Assembly (NCBI RefSeq): GCF_002002885.1
Contig: NZ_CP019510.1
Span: 5,146,001 to 5,210,000 of the forward strand
DNA from: Janthinobacterium sp. LM6
Lineage (GTDB): Bacteria; Pseudomonadota; Gammaproteobacteria; Burkholderiales; Burkholderiaceae_D
DNA length: 64,000 nucleotides
Direction: 5' to 3'
Shown here in pieces: positions 7,949 through 16,972 of this stretch. The translations under genes and the position numbers were made by a program. The notes beneath the pieces were generated by a model, which saw only the letters and a list, made by a program, of their open reading frames with translations, made no database searches and was not told the DNA's origin. The stretch's first letter is position 1. Each line of letters starts with the position of its first letter.

Positions 7949-9100
7949 GTGAATATCGTCATCGTCTCGAAAAATGAAGCCCAGCTCAAGCGGCTTACCC
8001 GCCTGCTGCGCGAACGCAGCGCGGCCGACCGCGTCACGCTGCTGGCGAGCATACCGGATGTCTTCGACAACGGCGTCACGCCGGACTTGCTGCTGCTGGA
8101 GCAGGAGCAGGCGGGCGAAGCGGAGCTGGAACGGCTGGAGCTGCTGGGCGGGCGCCATCCGAACCTGGCCATCATCGTGCAATGCCCGCAGCAAAGTCCG
8201 CAATTCCTGCTGCGCTCGATGCGTGCCGGCGTGCGCGAAGTGCTGCAGCCCGACGACGACGCGGCCCTGTGCGCCGCCTTGCGCCGCATCGAGGAAAAAT
8301 TGCAGAAGCAGGTCACGCGCAAGGGCCAGGTACTGGCCTTCGTCTCGTGCAAGGGCGGCAGCGGCGCCACCTTCATCGCCGCCAACCTCGGCTACGCGCT
8401 GGCCGCCGGCGAGCAGCGCAAGGTGGCGCTGTTCGACCTGAACCTGCAGTTCGGCGATGCCGCCCTGTTCGTCTCGGACCACAAGCCGGCCACCACCCTG
8501 TCGCAGCTGTCGCAGCAGATCGTGCGCCTCGACGCCTCGCTGCTGAACGCCAGCATGATCCAGATCACGCCCGCCTACAGCGTGCTGGCCGCCGCCGACG
8601 ATCCGGCCCACGCGGCCGACATCGAAGCGGACCATATCGACCGTCTGCTGAGCCTGGCGCGCAGCCAGTACGACTACATCCTGCTCGACGTGGGACGCGG
8701 CCTCGATGCCGTCAGCGTGCGCGCGCTGGACCGGGCCGACCTGATCTTCCCCGTGCTGCAGGCAACCTTGCCGTACGTGCGCGACGGCAAGCGCCTGCTC
8801 GACGTGTTCCGCGGTCTCGGCTACCGCGAAGACAAGATCCGCCTGATCCTGAACCGCTATGCCAGCAGCGACAGCATCCGCGTGGCCGACCTGGAAGCGG
8901 CGTATGGCAAGCACGTCTACAAATCCATCCCCAACCACTACGAGGCGGTGGCGGCCTCCGTCAGCCAGGGCGTGCCCATCCTCAAGCTGGCCCCGCACAA
9001 TCCCGTCTCGCGCGCACTGCAGGAGCTGGCCGCCAGCCTGGCCGGCGAAACCCCGCCAGCCGCGCAAGGCTGGGTGGCGCGGCTGCTGGCGCGTGCCTGA
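7949..9100 (+). CDS. cpaE: Tad pilus localisation ATPase-like protein CpaE/TadZ
   Basis: This 383-residue protein has an N-terminal receiver-like domain (residues 1-120) and a ParA/MinD-like domain. The deviant P-loop reads CKGGSGAT at residues 134-141, with Ala140 where the MinD/ParA lysine would be. CpaE/TadZ proteins are known for such atypical P-loops, so this is a family trait rather than damage. It is thought to mark the cellular site of the Tad apparatus. The start is GTG at 7949, after GGGGAG. It lies directly before cpaF. Confidence 0.88.
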   Translation: MNIVIVSKNEAQLKRLTRLLRERSAADRVTLLASIPDVFDNGVTPDLLLLEQEQAGEAELERLELLGGRHPNLAIIVQCPQQSPQFLLRSMRAGVREVLQPDDDAALCAALRRIEEKLQKQVTRKGQVLAFVSCKGGSGATFIAANLGYALAAGEQRKVALFDLNLQFGDAALFVSDHKPATTLSQLSQQIVRLDASLLNASMIQITPAYSVLAAADDPAHAADIEADHIDRLLSLARSQYDYILLDVGRGLDAVSVRALDRADLIFPVLQATLPYVRDGKRLLDVFRGLGYREDKIRLILNRYASSDSIRVADLEAAYGKHVYKSIPNHYEAVAASVSQGVPILKLAPHNPVSRALQELAASLAGETPPAAQGWVARLLARA

Positions 9101-9138
9101 GGTTCCAACCAGATACCCCCATACACCGGAGACCGACC

Positions 9139-10506
9139 ATGACTGCCGAAAAACTCACCCTGCGGGACCGCCTGGGCTATGCCCAGGATGACGCCAGCCT
9201 GAACGACGATGCCGCGCACCAGGGCGCAGCCAGCCACAGCTACCAGCAACTCAAGCACCGCACCCACCAGGCGCTGCTCGACCGCGTCGACCTGGAAGGC
9301 ATGCAGCGCCTGTCGCGCGAACAGATCCGCGAAGAGCTGAAAATCCTCGTCAGCGACGTGCTCACGGAAGACAATGTGGTGATCAACGAGCTGGAACGGC
9401 GCTCGCTGATCCGCGACATCCAGGACGAGGTGCTCGGCTTCGGCCCGCTCGAACCGCTGCTGGCCGATCCCGGCGTGTCCGATATCCTCGTCAACACCTA
9501 CCGCCAGGTGTACGTCGAGCGCCATGGCCGCCTGGAGCTGAGCGACGTCTGTTTTACCGACGACGCCCATCTGATGAAAATCATCGACAAGATCGTCTCG
9601 CGCGTGGGGCGGCGCATCGATGAATCGAGCCCCATGGTCGATGCGCGCCTGCCCGACGGCTCGCGCGTGAACGCCATCATCCCGCCGCTGGCCATCGACG
9701 GCCCAGTGATGTCGATCCGCCGCTTCTCGGCCCAGCCCCTGCGCCTGGCCGACCTGATGCTCAAGCACAGCCTGACGGAGGAAATGAGCACCACCCTGCA
9801 GGCGCTGGGCAAGGCCAAGGTCAACATCCTGATCTCGGGCGGCACGGGCAGCGGCAAGACCACCATGCTCAATGCGATTTCCGGCTTCATCAGCACGGCC
9901 GAACGCATCGTCACCATCGAGGATGCGGCCGAACTGCAGATGCAGCAGCCGCACGTGGTACGGCTGGAAACGCGGCCGGCAAACATCGAGGGCAAGGGCG
10001 AAGTGACGCAGCGGGCGCTGGTGCGCAACGCGCTGCGCATGCGCCCCGACCGCATCATCCTGGGCGAGGTGCGCGGCGCCGAGGCGCTCGACATGCTGGG
10101 CGCCATGAACACGGGCCACGAAGGCTCGATGGCCACCATCCACGCCAACACCCCGCGCGACGCGCTGACGCGGCTGGAAAACATGATCAGCATGGCCTCG
10201 GCGGGCCTGCCCGTGAAAGCCATGCGCCAGCAGATCAGTTCCGCCATCAGCGTGGTGGTGCAGGTGGCGCGCCTGACGGACGGCAAGCGCAAGATCATTT
10301 CGATCCAGGAAATCACGGGCATGGAAGGCGAGATGATCACCATGCAGGAAATCTTCACCTTCCGCCAGACGGGCATCGGCGAGGACGGCACGGTGCAGGG
10401 GCATTTCCATGCCAGCGGCGTGCGGCCGCATTTCCTGGAACGTCTGCGCGCCTTCGGCATCAGCCTGCCGGAAACCCTGTTCGATCCCGCCCGCCAGTAC
10501 CATTAA
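9139..10506 (+). CDS. cpaF: Tad secretion ATPase CpaF/TadA
   Basis: This is a 455-residue type II/IV secretion ATPase of the CpaF subfamily. The N-terminal helical domain contains [20 protein letters not shown]. Walker A GGTGSGKT is at residues 234-241, followed by the Asp box ([12 protein letters not shown]). Walker B/His box reads [19 protein letters not shown] and [19 protein letters not shown]. It powers pilus polymerisation at the inner membrane. The ATG at 9139 has a CCGGAGA site and fits the family N-terminus; the much longer open frame upstream is a shadow over cpaE. Confidence 0.94.
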   Translation: MTAEKLTLRDRLGYAQDDASLNDDAAHQGAASHSYQQLKHRTHQALLDRVDLEGMQRLSREQIREELKILVSDVLTEDNVVINELERRSLIRDIQDEVLGFGPLEPLLADPGVSDILVNTYRQVYVERHGRLELSDVCFTDDAHLMKIIDKIVSRVGRRIDESSPMVDARLPDGSRVNAIIPPLAIDGPVMSIRRFSAQPLRLADLMLKHSLTEEMSTTLQALGKAKVNILISGGTGSGKTTMLNAISGFISTAERIVTIEDAAELQMQQPHVVRLETRPANIEGKGEVTQRALVRNALRMRPDRIILGEVRGAEALDMLGAMNTGHEGSMATIHANTPRDALTRLENMISMASAGLPVKAMRQQISSAISVVVQVARLTDGKRKIISIQEITGMEGEMITMQEIFTFRQTGIGEDGTVQGHFHASGVRPHFLERLRAFGISLPETLFDPARQYH

Positions 10507-10516
10507 GGGGAGCATC

Positions 10517-11491
10517 ATGGACTATCTCTATTACGTATTCGCCATCCTCACCTTCATCGCCGTGGTGCTGCTGATCGAGGGGCTGTACCTGGCGTGGAAC
10601 ACGTCGCGCGGCCCGGAAGCGGAACGGGTCGCGCGCCGCCTGCGCATCATGTCGGCCGGCGCGCATGGCGACGCGGGCAGTTCGATGATCAAGAAGCGCC
10701 TGCTGAGCGACACCCCGGCCCTGCAGCGCGTGCTGCTCAGCGTGCCCCGCGTGCATGCGCTCGACCGCCTGCTGGAACAGTCGGGCCTGAGCTGGAGCGT
10801 GGCCAGCTTCGCCGGCGTGATGCTGGCCTCGGCCGGCGCGGCGTTTTTGCTGCTCAGCTACTTCAGCGTGCCGTGGCTGCTGCGCCTGCCCCTGGTGGCC
10901 GGCGCGGCCCTGCTGCCGCTGCTGGTGGTCTTGCGCGCCAAGGCCAAGCGCCTGCAGCGCATCGAGCAGCAATTACCCGATGCGCTGGACCTGATGGCGC
11001 GCGCCCTGCGCGCCGGCCACGCCTTTCCCACCGCCCTGAAAATGGTCGGCGATGAAATGAACGCGCCGCTGGCCGTGGAATTTCGCGCCACCTTCGACGA
11101 AGTCAATTTCGGCATCGCCATGCAGGATGCCCTGATGAACCTGGCCACGCGCGTGCCCAGCACGGACTTGCGCTACTTCGTCATCGCCGTGCTGATCCAG
11201 CGCGAAACGGGCGGCAACCTGGCCGAACTGCTCGACAGCATCAGCCGCATCATCCGCGAGCGCATCAAGCTGCTGGGACAGGTGCGCGTGCTGTCGGCCG
11301 AAGGCCGGCTGTCGGCCTGGATCCTGTCGCTGCTGCCCTTCGGCGCGGCGGCCATGATCCACCTGACCAATCCGCAGTTCCTGGAAATGCTGTTCGTCGA
11401 CCCGGGCGGACGCAAGATGCTCGTCGGCGCACTGCTGCTGATGGTGTGCGGCGTCCTGGTCATGCGCAATATCATCCGCATCCGTGTCTGA
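10517..11491 (+). CDS. tadB: Tad inner-membrane platform protein TadB
   Basis: This is a 324-residue integral membrane protein with a T2SSF/GspF domain: QQLPDALDLMARALRAGHAFPTALKMVG and the following ALMNLATRVPSTDLRYFVIAVLIQRETGGNL. It has hydrophobic segments near the N-terminus, at 100-135 and at the C-terminus. It pairs with TadC as the membrane platform engaged by CpaF. It starts 10 bp after cpaF behind AAGGGGAG. Confidence 0.92.
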   Translation: MDYLYYVFAILTFIAVVLLIEGLYLAWNTSRGPEAERVARRLRIMSAGAHGDAGSSMIKKRLLSDTPALQRVLLSVPRVHALDRLLEQSGLSWSVASFAGVMLASAGAAFLLLSYFSVPWLLRLPLVAGAALLPLLVVLRAKAKRLQRIEQQLPDALDLMARALRAGHAFPTALKMVGDEMNAPLAVEFRATFDEVNFGIAMQDALMNLATRVPSTDLRYFVIAVLIQRETGGNLAELLDSISRIIRERIKLLGQVRVLSAEGRLSAWILSLLPFGAAAMIHLTNPQFLEMLFVDPGGRKMLVGALLLMVCGVLVMRNIIRIRV

Positions 11492-11510
11492 GCCCGCAAG
11501 GAGAATCCTC

Positions 11511-12458
11511 ATGAACCCCGTCCATTTCGCCTTCCTCGCCCTGCTCTTCATTGCCGTCTTCGGCACCGTGCTGGTGGCCATGCGCAGCTTTGCACCCGAT
11601 CCCATGCGCCAGCGCATGGACAACGCCACCGGCAAGAGCGCGGCAGCGCCTGGCGCCTCCGCGCCCAGCCCCTGGCTGGCGCGCATGGTGCGCCTGAGCG
11701 GCCCCCTGGCCAAACTGTCGCTGCCCGACCAGGGCTGGGAAGGCTCCGTGATGCGCCGGCGCTTCATGAATGCCGGCTTGCGCCAGGCGTCGGCGCCCAT
11801 CCTGTTCTTTTCTGCCAAGACCATGCTGGCCATCGGCCTGCCCCTGCTGCTGTTCCTGGGACTGAGCGCCTCGGGCAGCCAGATGGCGGGCAAGGCACTG
11901 CTGTTCTGGCTGCTGATCGTCGCCGCCGTCGGCTACTACCTGCCTAATATTGTCCTGGCGCAAATGATCAAGCGGCGCCAGCGCGATATTTTCGAAAGCT
12001 TTCCCGATGCGCTGGACTTGATGACGGTGTGCGTGGAAGCGGGCCTGGCCATGGATGCGGCACTGGCCAGGGTGGCCGCGGAAATCGCCCTGAAAAGCGC
12101 CGTGCTGGCCGAGGAACTCCACCTGGTGATGCTGGAACTGCGCGCCGGCAACACCAGGGAGCGGGCGCTGCGCAACCTGGCCCTGCGCACGGGCGTCGAG
12201 GATGTCGACGCGCTGGTGGCCATGCTGATCCAGGCCGAACGCTTCGGCACCAGCATCGCCGCCTCGCTGCGCGTGCAGTCGGACCAGCTGCGCACCAAGC
12301 GCCGCCAGATGGCCGAGGAAGAAGCGGCGAAGATCGCCCTCAAGTTGCTGTTTCCGCTGATCTTTTTCATCTTCCCGTCGCTGCTGGTCGTCCTGATGGG
12401 ACCAGCCTTCCTGCAAATCTACCGCGTGCTCCTGCCCAGCATGGGCAGCGGCAACTGA
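11511..12458 (+). CDS. tadC: Tad inner-membrane platform protein TadC
   Basis: This is a 315-residue paralogue of TadB with the T2SSF motif FPDALDLMTVCVEAGLAMDAALARVA and four likely membrane segments. ATG at 11511 is preferred over an in-frame GTG at 11484 because AAGGAGA lies just upstream of it and the GTG would overlap tadB. It should form the platform heterodimer with TadB. The next gene follows after 13 bp. Confidence 0.92.
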   Translation: MNPVHFAFLALLFIAVFGTVLVAMRSFAPDPMRQRMDNATGKSAAAPGASAPSPWLARMVRLSGPLAKLSLPDQGWEGSVMRRRFMNAGLRQASAPILFFSAKTMLAIGLPLLLFLGLSASGSQMAGKALLFWLLIVAAVGYYLPNIVLAQMIKRRQRDIFESFPDALDLMTVCVEAGLAMDAALARVAAEIALKSAVLAEELHLVMLELRAGNTRERALRNLALRTGVEDVDALVAMLIQAERFGTSIAASLRVQSDQLRTKRRQMAEEEAAKIALKLLFPLIFFIFPSLLVVLMGPAFLQIYRVLLPSMGSGN

Positions 12459-12471
12459 CCGGAGAACCGCC

Positions 12472-13503
12472 ATGTCACAGCACACTCCTCTGATGCTCTT
12501 GCTCGCCTGCGCCGGCCTGCTGCCCGCCTGCGGCCACCTGCCGGGTCCGGCCAGCCAGGGCGGTCAAGGCACCCATGTTGCGCCGCCCCAGGCGCGCATC
12601 GATGACAGCCCCGCCACCCGCAGCACCGCGTTCTGCAAGCTGGGCAAGCGCCTGCAGGAGCTGGGCGACTCGCGCGCGGCGCTGGCCGCGTACCGCGAAG
12701 CCCTGCTGCTTGAACCCGGCTCGGCCGATGCGCGCAATGGCGCCGCCGTGCTGCACGCGCAGCTGGGCCAGCTGGAAACGGCCCGCGCCATGCTGCAGGC
12801 GCTGGCACAGGAAGCGCCCACGGCCAGGACCTACAACAACCTCGGCTACGTGCTGTATCTGCAGGGCGATTACGCGCAGGCGGCAAGCGTGCTGCGCCAG
12901 TCGCTGCAGCTCGACAACGGCCAGCAGCCGGCGCGCGCCAACCTGGAGCTGGCCATCGCGGCGCTGGCGCGCAGTGTCAGCACGGTCGATGCCGTCGATG
13001 TCACCGCGGACGTCATCGCGCCCGACCTGGCGCCGGCGCCCGCACCAGCGGCGCCGGCCAGCCGCCTGCAACTGACGCAATTGCAGCCGAATATCTTCGC
13101 GCTGAGCTGGCGCGACGCTCCCGTGGCGACGCGCGCCGCCGTGCCCGTTCCCGTGAAGCCGGCAGCGCCGCTGGCGCCGCTGCCACGGCTGGAAGTCATC
13201 AACGGCAATGGCGAAACGGGGATGGCGGCGCGCATGCGCGGCATGCTGGGCGGCATGGGCATCAGCGTGCTGCGGCTGGGCAACCAGCGGCCATACGGCG
13301 TCCAGGCCAGCAGCATCGTCTACCGGCCCGGCCATGCGCAGGCGGCTGCCGCCCTGGCCCTCGCCTTGGGCGGCATGCCGCAGCTGCAAGCGGCGGGCGA
13401 CAGCGGCATCGGCACGGGCGCCGACCTGCGTTTATTGCTGGGAAAGGATGCGGCGGCCAGCCTGCGCGCGCCGGACGCGCGCCTGGCATCGAACGCGCAG
13501 TAA
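12472..13503 (+). CDS. tadD: TPR lipoprotein with C-terminal LytR_C domain (TadD-like)
   Basis: This is a 343-residue lipoprotein with lipobox LLPAC near residue 22. TPR-type repeats run from about residue 50 to 165 (LGDSRAALAAYREALLLEPGS; YNNLGYVLYLQGDYAQAASVL). After an Ala/Pro-rich linker the C-terminus carries a LytR_C-like domain (LEVINGNGETGMAARMRGML; YGVQASSIVYRPGHAQAAAAL). TPR lipoproteins at this place in Tad loci are called TadD and act in pilus biogenesis. The LytR_C part hints at contact with the cell envelope. It is the last gene of the Tad operon here. Confidence 0.85.
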   Translation: MSQHTPLMLLLACAGLLPACGHLPGPASQGGQGTHVAPPQARIDDSPATRSTAFCKLGKRLQELGDSRAALAAYREALLLEPGSADARNGAAVLHAQLGQLETARAMLQALAQEAPTARTYNNLGYVLYLQGDYAQAASVLRQSLQLDNGQQPARANLELAIAALARSVSTVDAVDVTADVIAPDLAPAPAPAAPASRLQLTQLQPNIFALSWRDAPVATRAAVPVPVKPAAPLAPLPRLEVINGNGETGMAARMRGMLGGMGISVLRLGNQRPYGVQASSIVYRPGHAQAAAALALALGGMPQLQAAGDSGIGTGADLRLLLGKDAAASLRAPDARLASNAQ

Positions 13504-13511
13504 CGGCGGCG

Positions 13512-14033
13512 TCAGCGCGGCAGCAGGCGGCGGTCGGCGGGATTGAGCAGGAAGCCCTGCAGGATCTCCTGCAGTTGCGGCAGCTTCGCCACGTAGGCGG
13601 GGATGCCCAGCTGGCGCGCGCCGAAGTAGTGGGCGATGAGGTCGCCCTGCTGTTCCATGTTGAAGTCGGACAGAACGCCGCCCGCCTGCGCGTCGTAGCG
13701 GTAGGCGCGCTGCCGGATGTAGCCGCCGCACAGGGCCAGCAGCACGCCATGCAGCAGCACGCTGTAGCCAAGCTGATACTGCCACACGTGCACCATCTCG
13801 TGGATGAAGAACAGCTTGCCGCCGTTGCCTTCGCGGGAAAAATCGTCGCGGTACTGGGCCGGCATGAAGTGCAGGCTGCCGCGCGGCGTCATCGCCGTGT
13901 TCTGGTCCTGCAAGCCGAACGGTAAAAAGGAGCCGCGCACGACGCGCACGCGCGCGTAGTCGATGGCGCCCTGGAAGACGCTGCGGGCCATGGCGGTTTC
14001 GCCGATGGTGAGGGGGCGGCGCAAGACGCGCAT
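13512..14033 (-). CDS. HEXXH putative zinc metallopeptidase-like protein
   Basis: This 173-residue protein has the motif FIHEMVHVWQYQLG (a HEXXH zincin motif) in the middle of the chain, and upstream the conserved-looking FLPFGLQDQNTAMTPRGSLHF. No clear signal peptide is seen. Similar small proteins are often labelled vgr-related, but I cannot confirm the link here. It converges on the end of the Tad operon with 8 bp between stops and lies 57 bp downstream of the eda stop on the same strand. Substrate and role are unknown. Confidence 0.6.
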   Translation of the reverse strand: MRVLRRPLTIGETAMARSVFQGAIDYARVRVVRGSFLPFGLQDQNTAMTPRGSLHFMPAQYRDDFSREGNGGKLFFIHEMVHVWQYQLGYSVLLHGVLLALCGGYIRQRAYRYDAQAGGVLSDFNMEQQGDLIAHYFGARQLGIPAYVAKLPQLQEILQGFLLNPADRRLLPR

Positions 14034-14049
14034 GGCACTCCGTCAGAAG

Positions 14050-14092
14050 AAAAAAGCGGCAAGCACGCAAGCTTACCGCTCCGGTGCCGCTT
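14050..14092 (-). terminator. Rho-independent terminator after eda
   Basis: On the minus strand AAGCGGCA (14092-14085) can pair with TGCCGCTT (14061-14054) across a 23-base loop that could fold further, followed by a run of T (plus-strand A run 14051-14055). It overlaps the eda stop codon. Confidence 0.5.
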
Positions 14093-14720
14093 ACGCGGAT
14101 CGTAAACCGCTGGCTGCCTTGGCGATTTCCGTGATGCGGTCCCAGTTGCCGGCCGCGATCGCGTCTTTCGGCGTCAGCCACGAACCGCCCACGCAGGCGA
14201 CGTTCTTGCACGCCAGGAACTGCGACGCCGTCTCTTGCGAGATGCCGCCCGTCGGGCAGAACGTGATGTCCGGCAGCGGGCCGTAAATGGCGTTGAGCAT
14301 GCCGATGCCGCCCGCCGGCACGGCCGGGAACAGTTTCAGCTGCTGGAAGCCGTTTTCGCGCGCCGCCATCACTTCGCCCGGCGTCATCACGCCTGGCAGC
14401 AAGGGCAAGCCGCTGCTTTTCGCCGCCGCCACCAGCGCCGACGTCAGGCCTGGCGAGACGCCGAAGACGGCGCCCGCGTCGCGCGCCTGCGCGAATTCCT
14501 CGGGACGGGTCAGGGTGCCCACGCCGACGATGGCGCCCGGCACGGCCGACATGGCGCGGATCGCTTCGAGGCCGTGCTTGGTGCGCAGGGTTACTTCCAG
14601 CACGCGGATGCCGCCCGCCACCAGCGCGCGCGCCAGCGGTACGGCGTGTTCAGGATCGTCGATCGCAATCACGGGGATCACGCTCGAGGTGCGCATAATT
14701 TCCAGTAGTGTCATGGTCAT
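14091..14720 (-). CDS. eda: 2-dehydro-3-deoxy-6-phosphogluconate (KDPG) aldolase
   Basis: This is the last step of the Entner-Doudoroff pathway: KDPG to pyruvate plus glyceraldehyde-3-phosphate, in the cytosol. The protein has 209 residues, the normal size. The catalytic Schiff-base lysine is in QLKLFPA (K129), and Glu42 lies in LEVTLRT. The phosphate-binding end CPTGGIS is present. It is encoded right behind edd (3 bp gap) and so is co-transcribed with it. Confidence 0.95.
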   Translation of the reverse strand: MTMTLLEIMRTSSVIPVIAIDDPEHAVPLARALVAGGIRVLEVTLRTKHGLEAIRAMSAVPGAIVGVGTLTRPEEFAQARDAGAVFGVSPGLTSALVAAAKSSGLPLLPGVMTPGEVMAARENGFQQLKLFPAVPAGGIGMLNAIYGPLPDITFCPTGGISQETASQFLACKNVACVGGSWLTPKDAIAAGNWDRITEIAKAASGLRSA

Positions 14721-14723
14721 CTC

Positions 14724-16637
14724 TTATTTCCTAGCCAAAAAGTCTTCATCGGAACCCGGTACGGTATCGCCGACATTGTCGGCGTCGTGCAAGGCGACGG
14801 TGGTGGGGATCGGCGACGGCAGGCCGAAGGTGGTGGCACCCTCTTCCGCCGCGCTGACGGTGGAACGGAACATGGAAAACAGCTCGCGGCCCATGCCGAC
14901 GTGGTTCGGCGACAGGTCGGCCGTGACCAGCGCACGCGCGTGCCAGACGTCGGCCGGCACCAGCGCCTCCAATACGCCCGTGAAGGCGTCGAGGCGGATG
15001 ATGTCGCCGTCGCGCACGAGGCCCAGGGGGCCGCCGGCGAGGATTTCAGGCGAGACGTGGATGGCGGCCGGCACCTTGCCCGACGCGCCCGACATGCGCC
15101 CATCGGTGACCAGCGCCACGTGGCGGCCCGCATCCTGCAGGTTGGCCAGCGCCGGCGTCAGCGCATGCAGTTCCGGCATGCCGTTGGCACGCGGGCCCTG
15201 GAAGCGCAGCACGGCGACGAAGTCGCGGTCCAGCTTGCCGCCTTTGTAGGCAGCCATGAAATCTTCCTGCGAATTGAACACCAGCGCCGGCGCTTCCACC
15301 GTGCGGTGCTGCGGCTTGACGGCCGAGACCTTCATCACGGCGCGGCCCAGGTTGCCTGCGACCAGGACCATGCCGCCGTCCGGTGCGAACGGGTTCGAGG
15401 CGGGGCGCAGCACGCTTTCGTCGGCGCTGGCGGCCGGTGCATCTTTCCAGAAGACCTTGCCGTCTTCGCCGAGGAACGGTTCCATGCAGTGCGCGCGCAA
15501 GCCGTGGCCCAGGATGGTGTTGACGTCTTCGTGCAGCAAGCCCGCATCCAGCAGTTCGCGGATCAGGTAACCGGTGCCGCCGGCCGCGTGGAAATGGTTC
15601 ACGTCGGCGTCGCCGTTCGGGTAGATGCGCGTGAGCATCGGCACGATGGCCGACAGTTCATTGAAATCGTTCCAGTCGATGACGATGCCGGCCGCCTTGG
15701 CGATGGCCACCAGGTGCAAGGTATGGTTGGTCGAACCGCCCGTGGCCAGCAAGCCCACGACGGCGTTGACGATACATTTCTCGTCGACAATATGGCCGAC
15801 TGGCAAGTAATTGGCGCTTTGCGCCGTGATGCCGGCGGCGCGCTGGGCGGCGGCGGCCGTCAGCGCATCGCGCAGCGGCGTGTTCGGCGTGATGAAGGCG
15901 GCGCCCGGCAAATGCAGGCCCATCACTTCCATCAGCATCTGGTTGCTGTTCGCCGTACCGTAGAAGGTACAGGTGCCGGCGCCGTGGTAGGCTTTCGACT
16001 CGCCTTCGAGCAAGTCTTCGCGCGTGGCCTTGCCTTGCGCATACAGTTGGCGCACCTTGGCTTTTTCCTGGTTCGACAGGCCCGATGTCATCGGACCTGC
16101 CGGCACGAAGACGGCCGGCAAGTGGCCGAAGTGCAGCGCGCCGATCAACAGGCCCGGCACGATCTTGTCGCACACGCCCAGGTACAGGGCGGAGTCGAAC
16201 ATATTGTGCGACAGCGCCACGGCCGTCGACATGGCGATGGTGTCGCGCGAAAACAGCGACAGTTCCATGCCCGGCTGGCCTTGCGTCACGCCATCGCACA
16301 TGGCGGGCACGCCGCCGGCGAACTGGGCGACGGCGCCCACTTCGCGCACAGCTTGCTTGATAATCTGCGGGAAGCCTTCAAACGGCTGGTGCGCCGACAG
16401 CATGTCGTTGTACGAGGACACGATGGCCACGGACGGCTTCTTGTATTCCTTCAGCGACAGCTTGTCGTTGGCGGGAAAGGCGGCAAAGCCGTGCGCCAGG
16501 TTGGTGCACGACAGGGCGCCGCGCTGTACGCCCTGGATGCGGGCCGCATCCAGATGCGCCAGATAGGCGCCGCGCGATGGCCGGCTGCGCGCGATGATGC
16601 GCGCTGTTACGGATTCGACTACTGGATGCAGCGCCAT
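14724..16637 (-). CDS. edd: 6-phosphogluconate dehydratase
   Basis: This enzyme converts 6-phosphogluconate to KDPG. The protein has 637 residues of the IlvD/Edd family. Visible signatures include [19 protein letters not shown] and the C-terminal [24 protein letters not shown] at 16637 ([10 protein letters not shown]) is chosen because AAGGAA lies 7 bp upstream and the family N-terminus begins there. A HexR-like box lies about 30 bp upstream of this start, so the edd-eda pair is probably HexR-repressed. Confidence 0.95.
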   Translation of the reverse strand: MALHPVVESVTARIIARSRPSRGAYLAHLDAARIQGVQRGALSCTNLAHGFAAFPANDKLSLKEYKKPSVAIVSSYNDMLSAHQPFEGFPQIIKQAVREVGAVAQFAGGVPAMCDGVTQGQPGMELSLFSRDTIAMSTAVALSHNMFDSALYLGVCDKIVPGLLIGALHFGHLPAVFVPAGPMTSGLSNQEKAKVRQLYAQGKATREDLLEGESKAYHGAGTCTFYGTANSNQMLMEVMGLHLPGAAFITPNTPLRDALTAAAAQRAAGITAQSANYLPVGHIVDEKCIVNAVVGLLATGGSTNHTLHLVAIAKAAGIVIDWNDFNELSAIVPMLTRIYPNGDADVNHFHAAGGTGYLIRELLDAGLLHEDVNTILGHGLRAHCMEPFLGEDGKVFWKDAPAASADESVLRPASNPFAPDGGMVLVAGNLGRAVMKVSAVKPQHRTVEAPALVFNSQEDFMAAYKGGKLDRDFVAVLRFQGPRANGMPELHALTPALANLQDAGRHVALVTDGRMSGASGKVPAAIHVSPEILAGGPLGLVRDGDIIRLDAFTGVLEALVPADVWHARALVTADLSPNHVGMGRELFSMFRSTVSAAEEGATTFGLPSPIPTTVALHDADNVGDTVPGSDEDFLARK

Positions 16638-16665
16638 ATGGATTTCCTTAAAAATGAGTATTTCG

Positions 16666-16680
16666 TGAAATTTTACTACA
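16666..16680 (-). promoter_or_regulatory. HexR-like operator upstream of edd
   Basis: The minus strand reads TGTAGTAAAATTTCA. This is identical in 14 of 15 positions to the box upstream of zwf (21001-21015), and it sits about 30 bp upstream of the edd start. It agrees with the TGTARTWWWWWTWACA-like operators known for HexR in proteobacteria. Confidence 0.7.
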
Positions 16681-16855
16681 AAATGGCGAAGAAGACGCAC
16701 TCTTGCGTGGCCCAACAACACAAATAAGCCACGAATTGCGGCATATCAAAGCAAACCCGGGCAATATCGCGTAGCAGCACCGGCCAACCCATCTCTTGTA
16801 TACCAATGGCGCAATCGCTAAAAAAGCACAACAAAATCAGCTTCGCATCACAAAC
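16681..16855. other. edd-pgi intergenic region
   Basis: This is the divergent intergenic region between edd and pgi. It carries the two HexR-like boxes at its flanks and presumably both promoters. No other gene or strong hairpin is seen. Confidence 0.5.
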
Positions 16856-16870
16856 TGTAGTGAAATTACG
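16856..16870 (+). promoter_or_regulatory. HexR-like operator upstream of pgi
   Basis: The sequence TGTAGTGAAATTACG lies about 100 bp before the pgi start and just upstream of a possible -10 (TATTAT, 16882-16887). A bound repressor would cover the -35 area. It matches the edd and zwf boxes well in its left half and less well at the right end. Confidence 0.6.
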
Positions 16871-16972
16871 TTTTTCTGATGTATTATTCTCACACCAACG
16901 CCGGATCCGCAGTTCGCCACCCCGAACGCACCGCGCTCCTTTTAACCGAGACAAGCACCCAAGCCGACCGCC

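Noticed and set aside
8182-9138. N-terminal extension of cpaF
   Set aside because: It overlaps cpaE out of frame; CpaF homologues start near 9139 and a ribosome site precedes that ATG.
14787-16727. 646-codon open frame on + over edd
   Set aside because: Antisense shadow of the well-conserved edd gene; its translation is low-complexity and has no family features.
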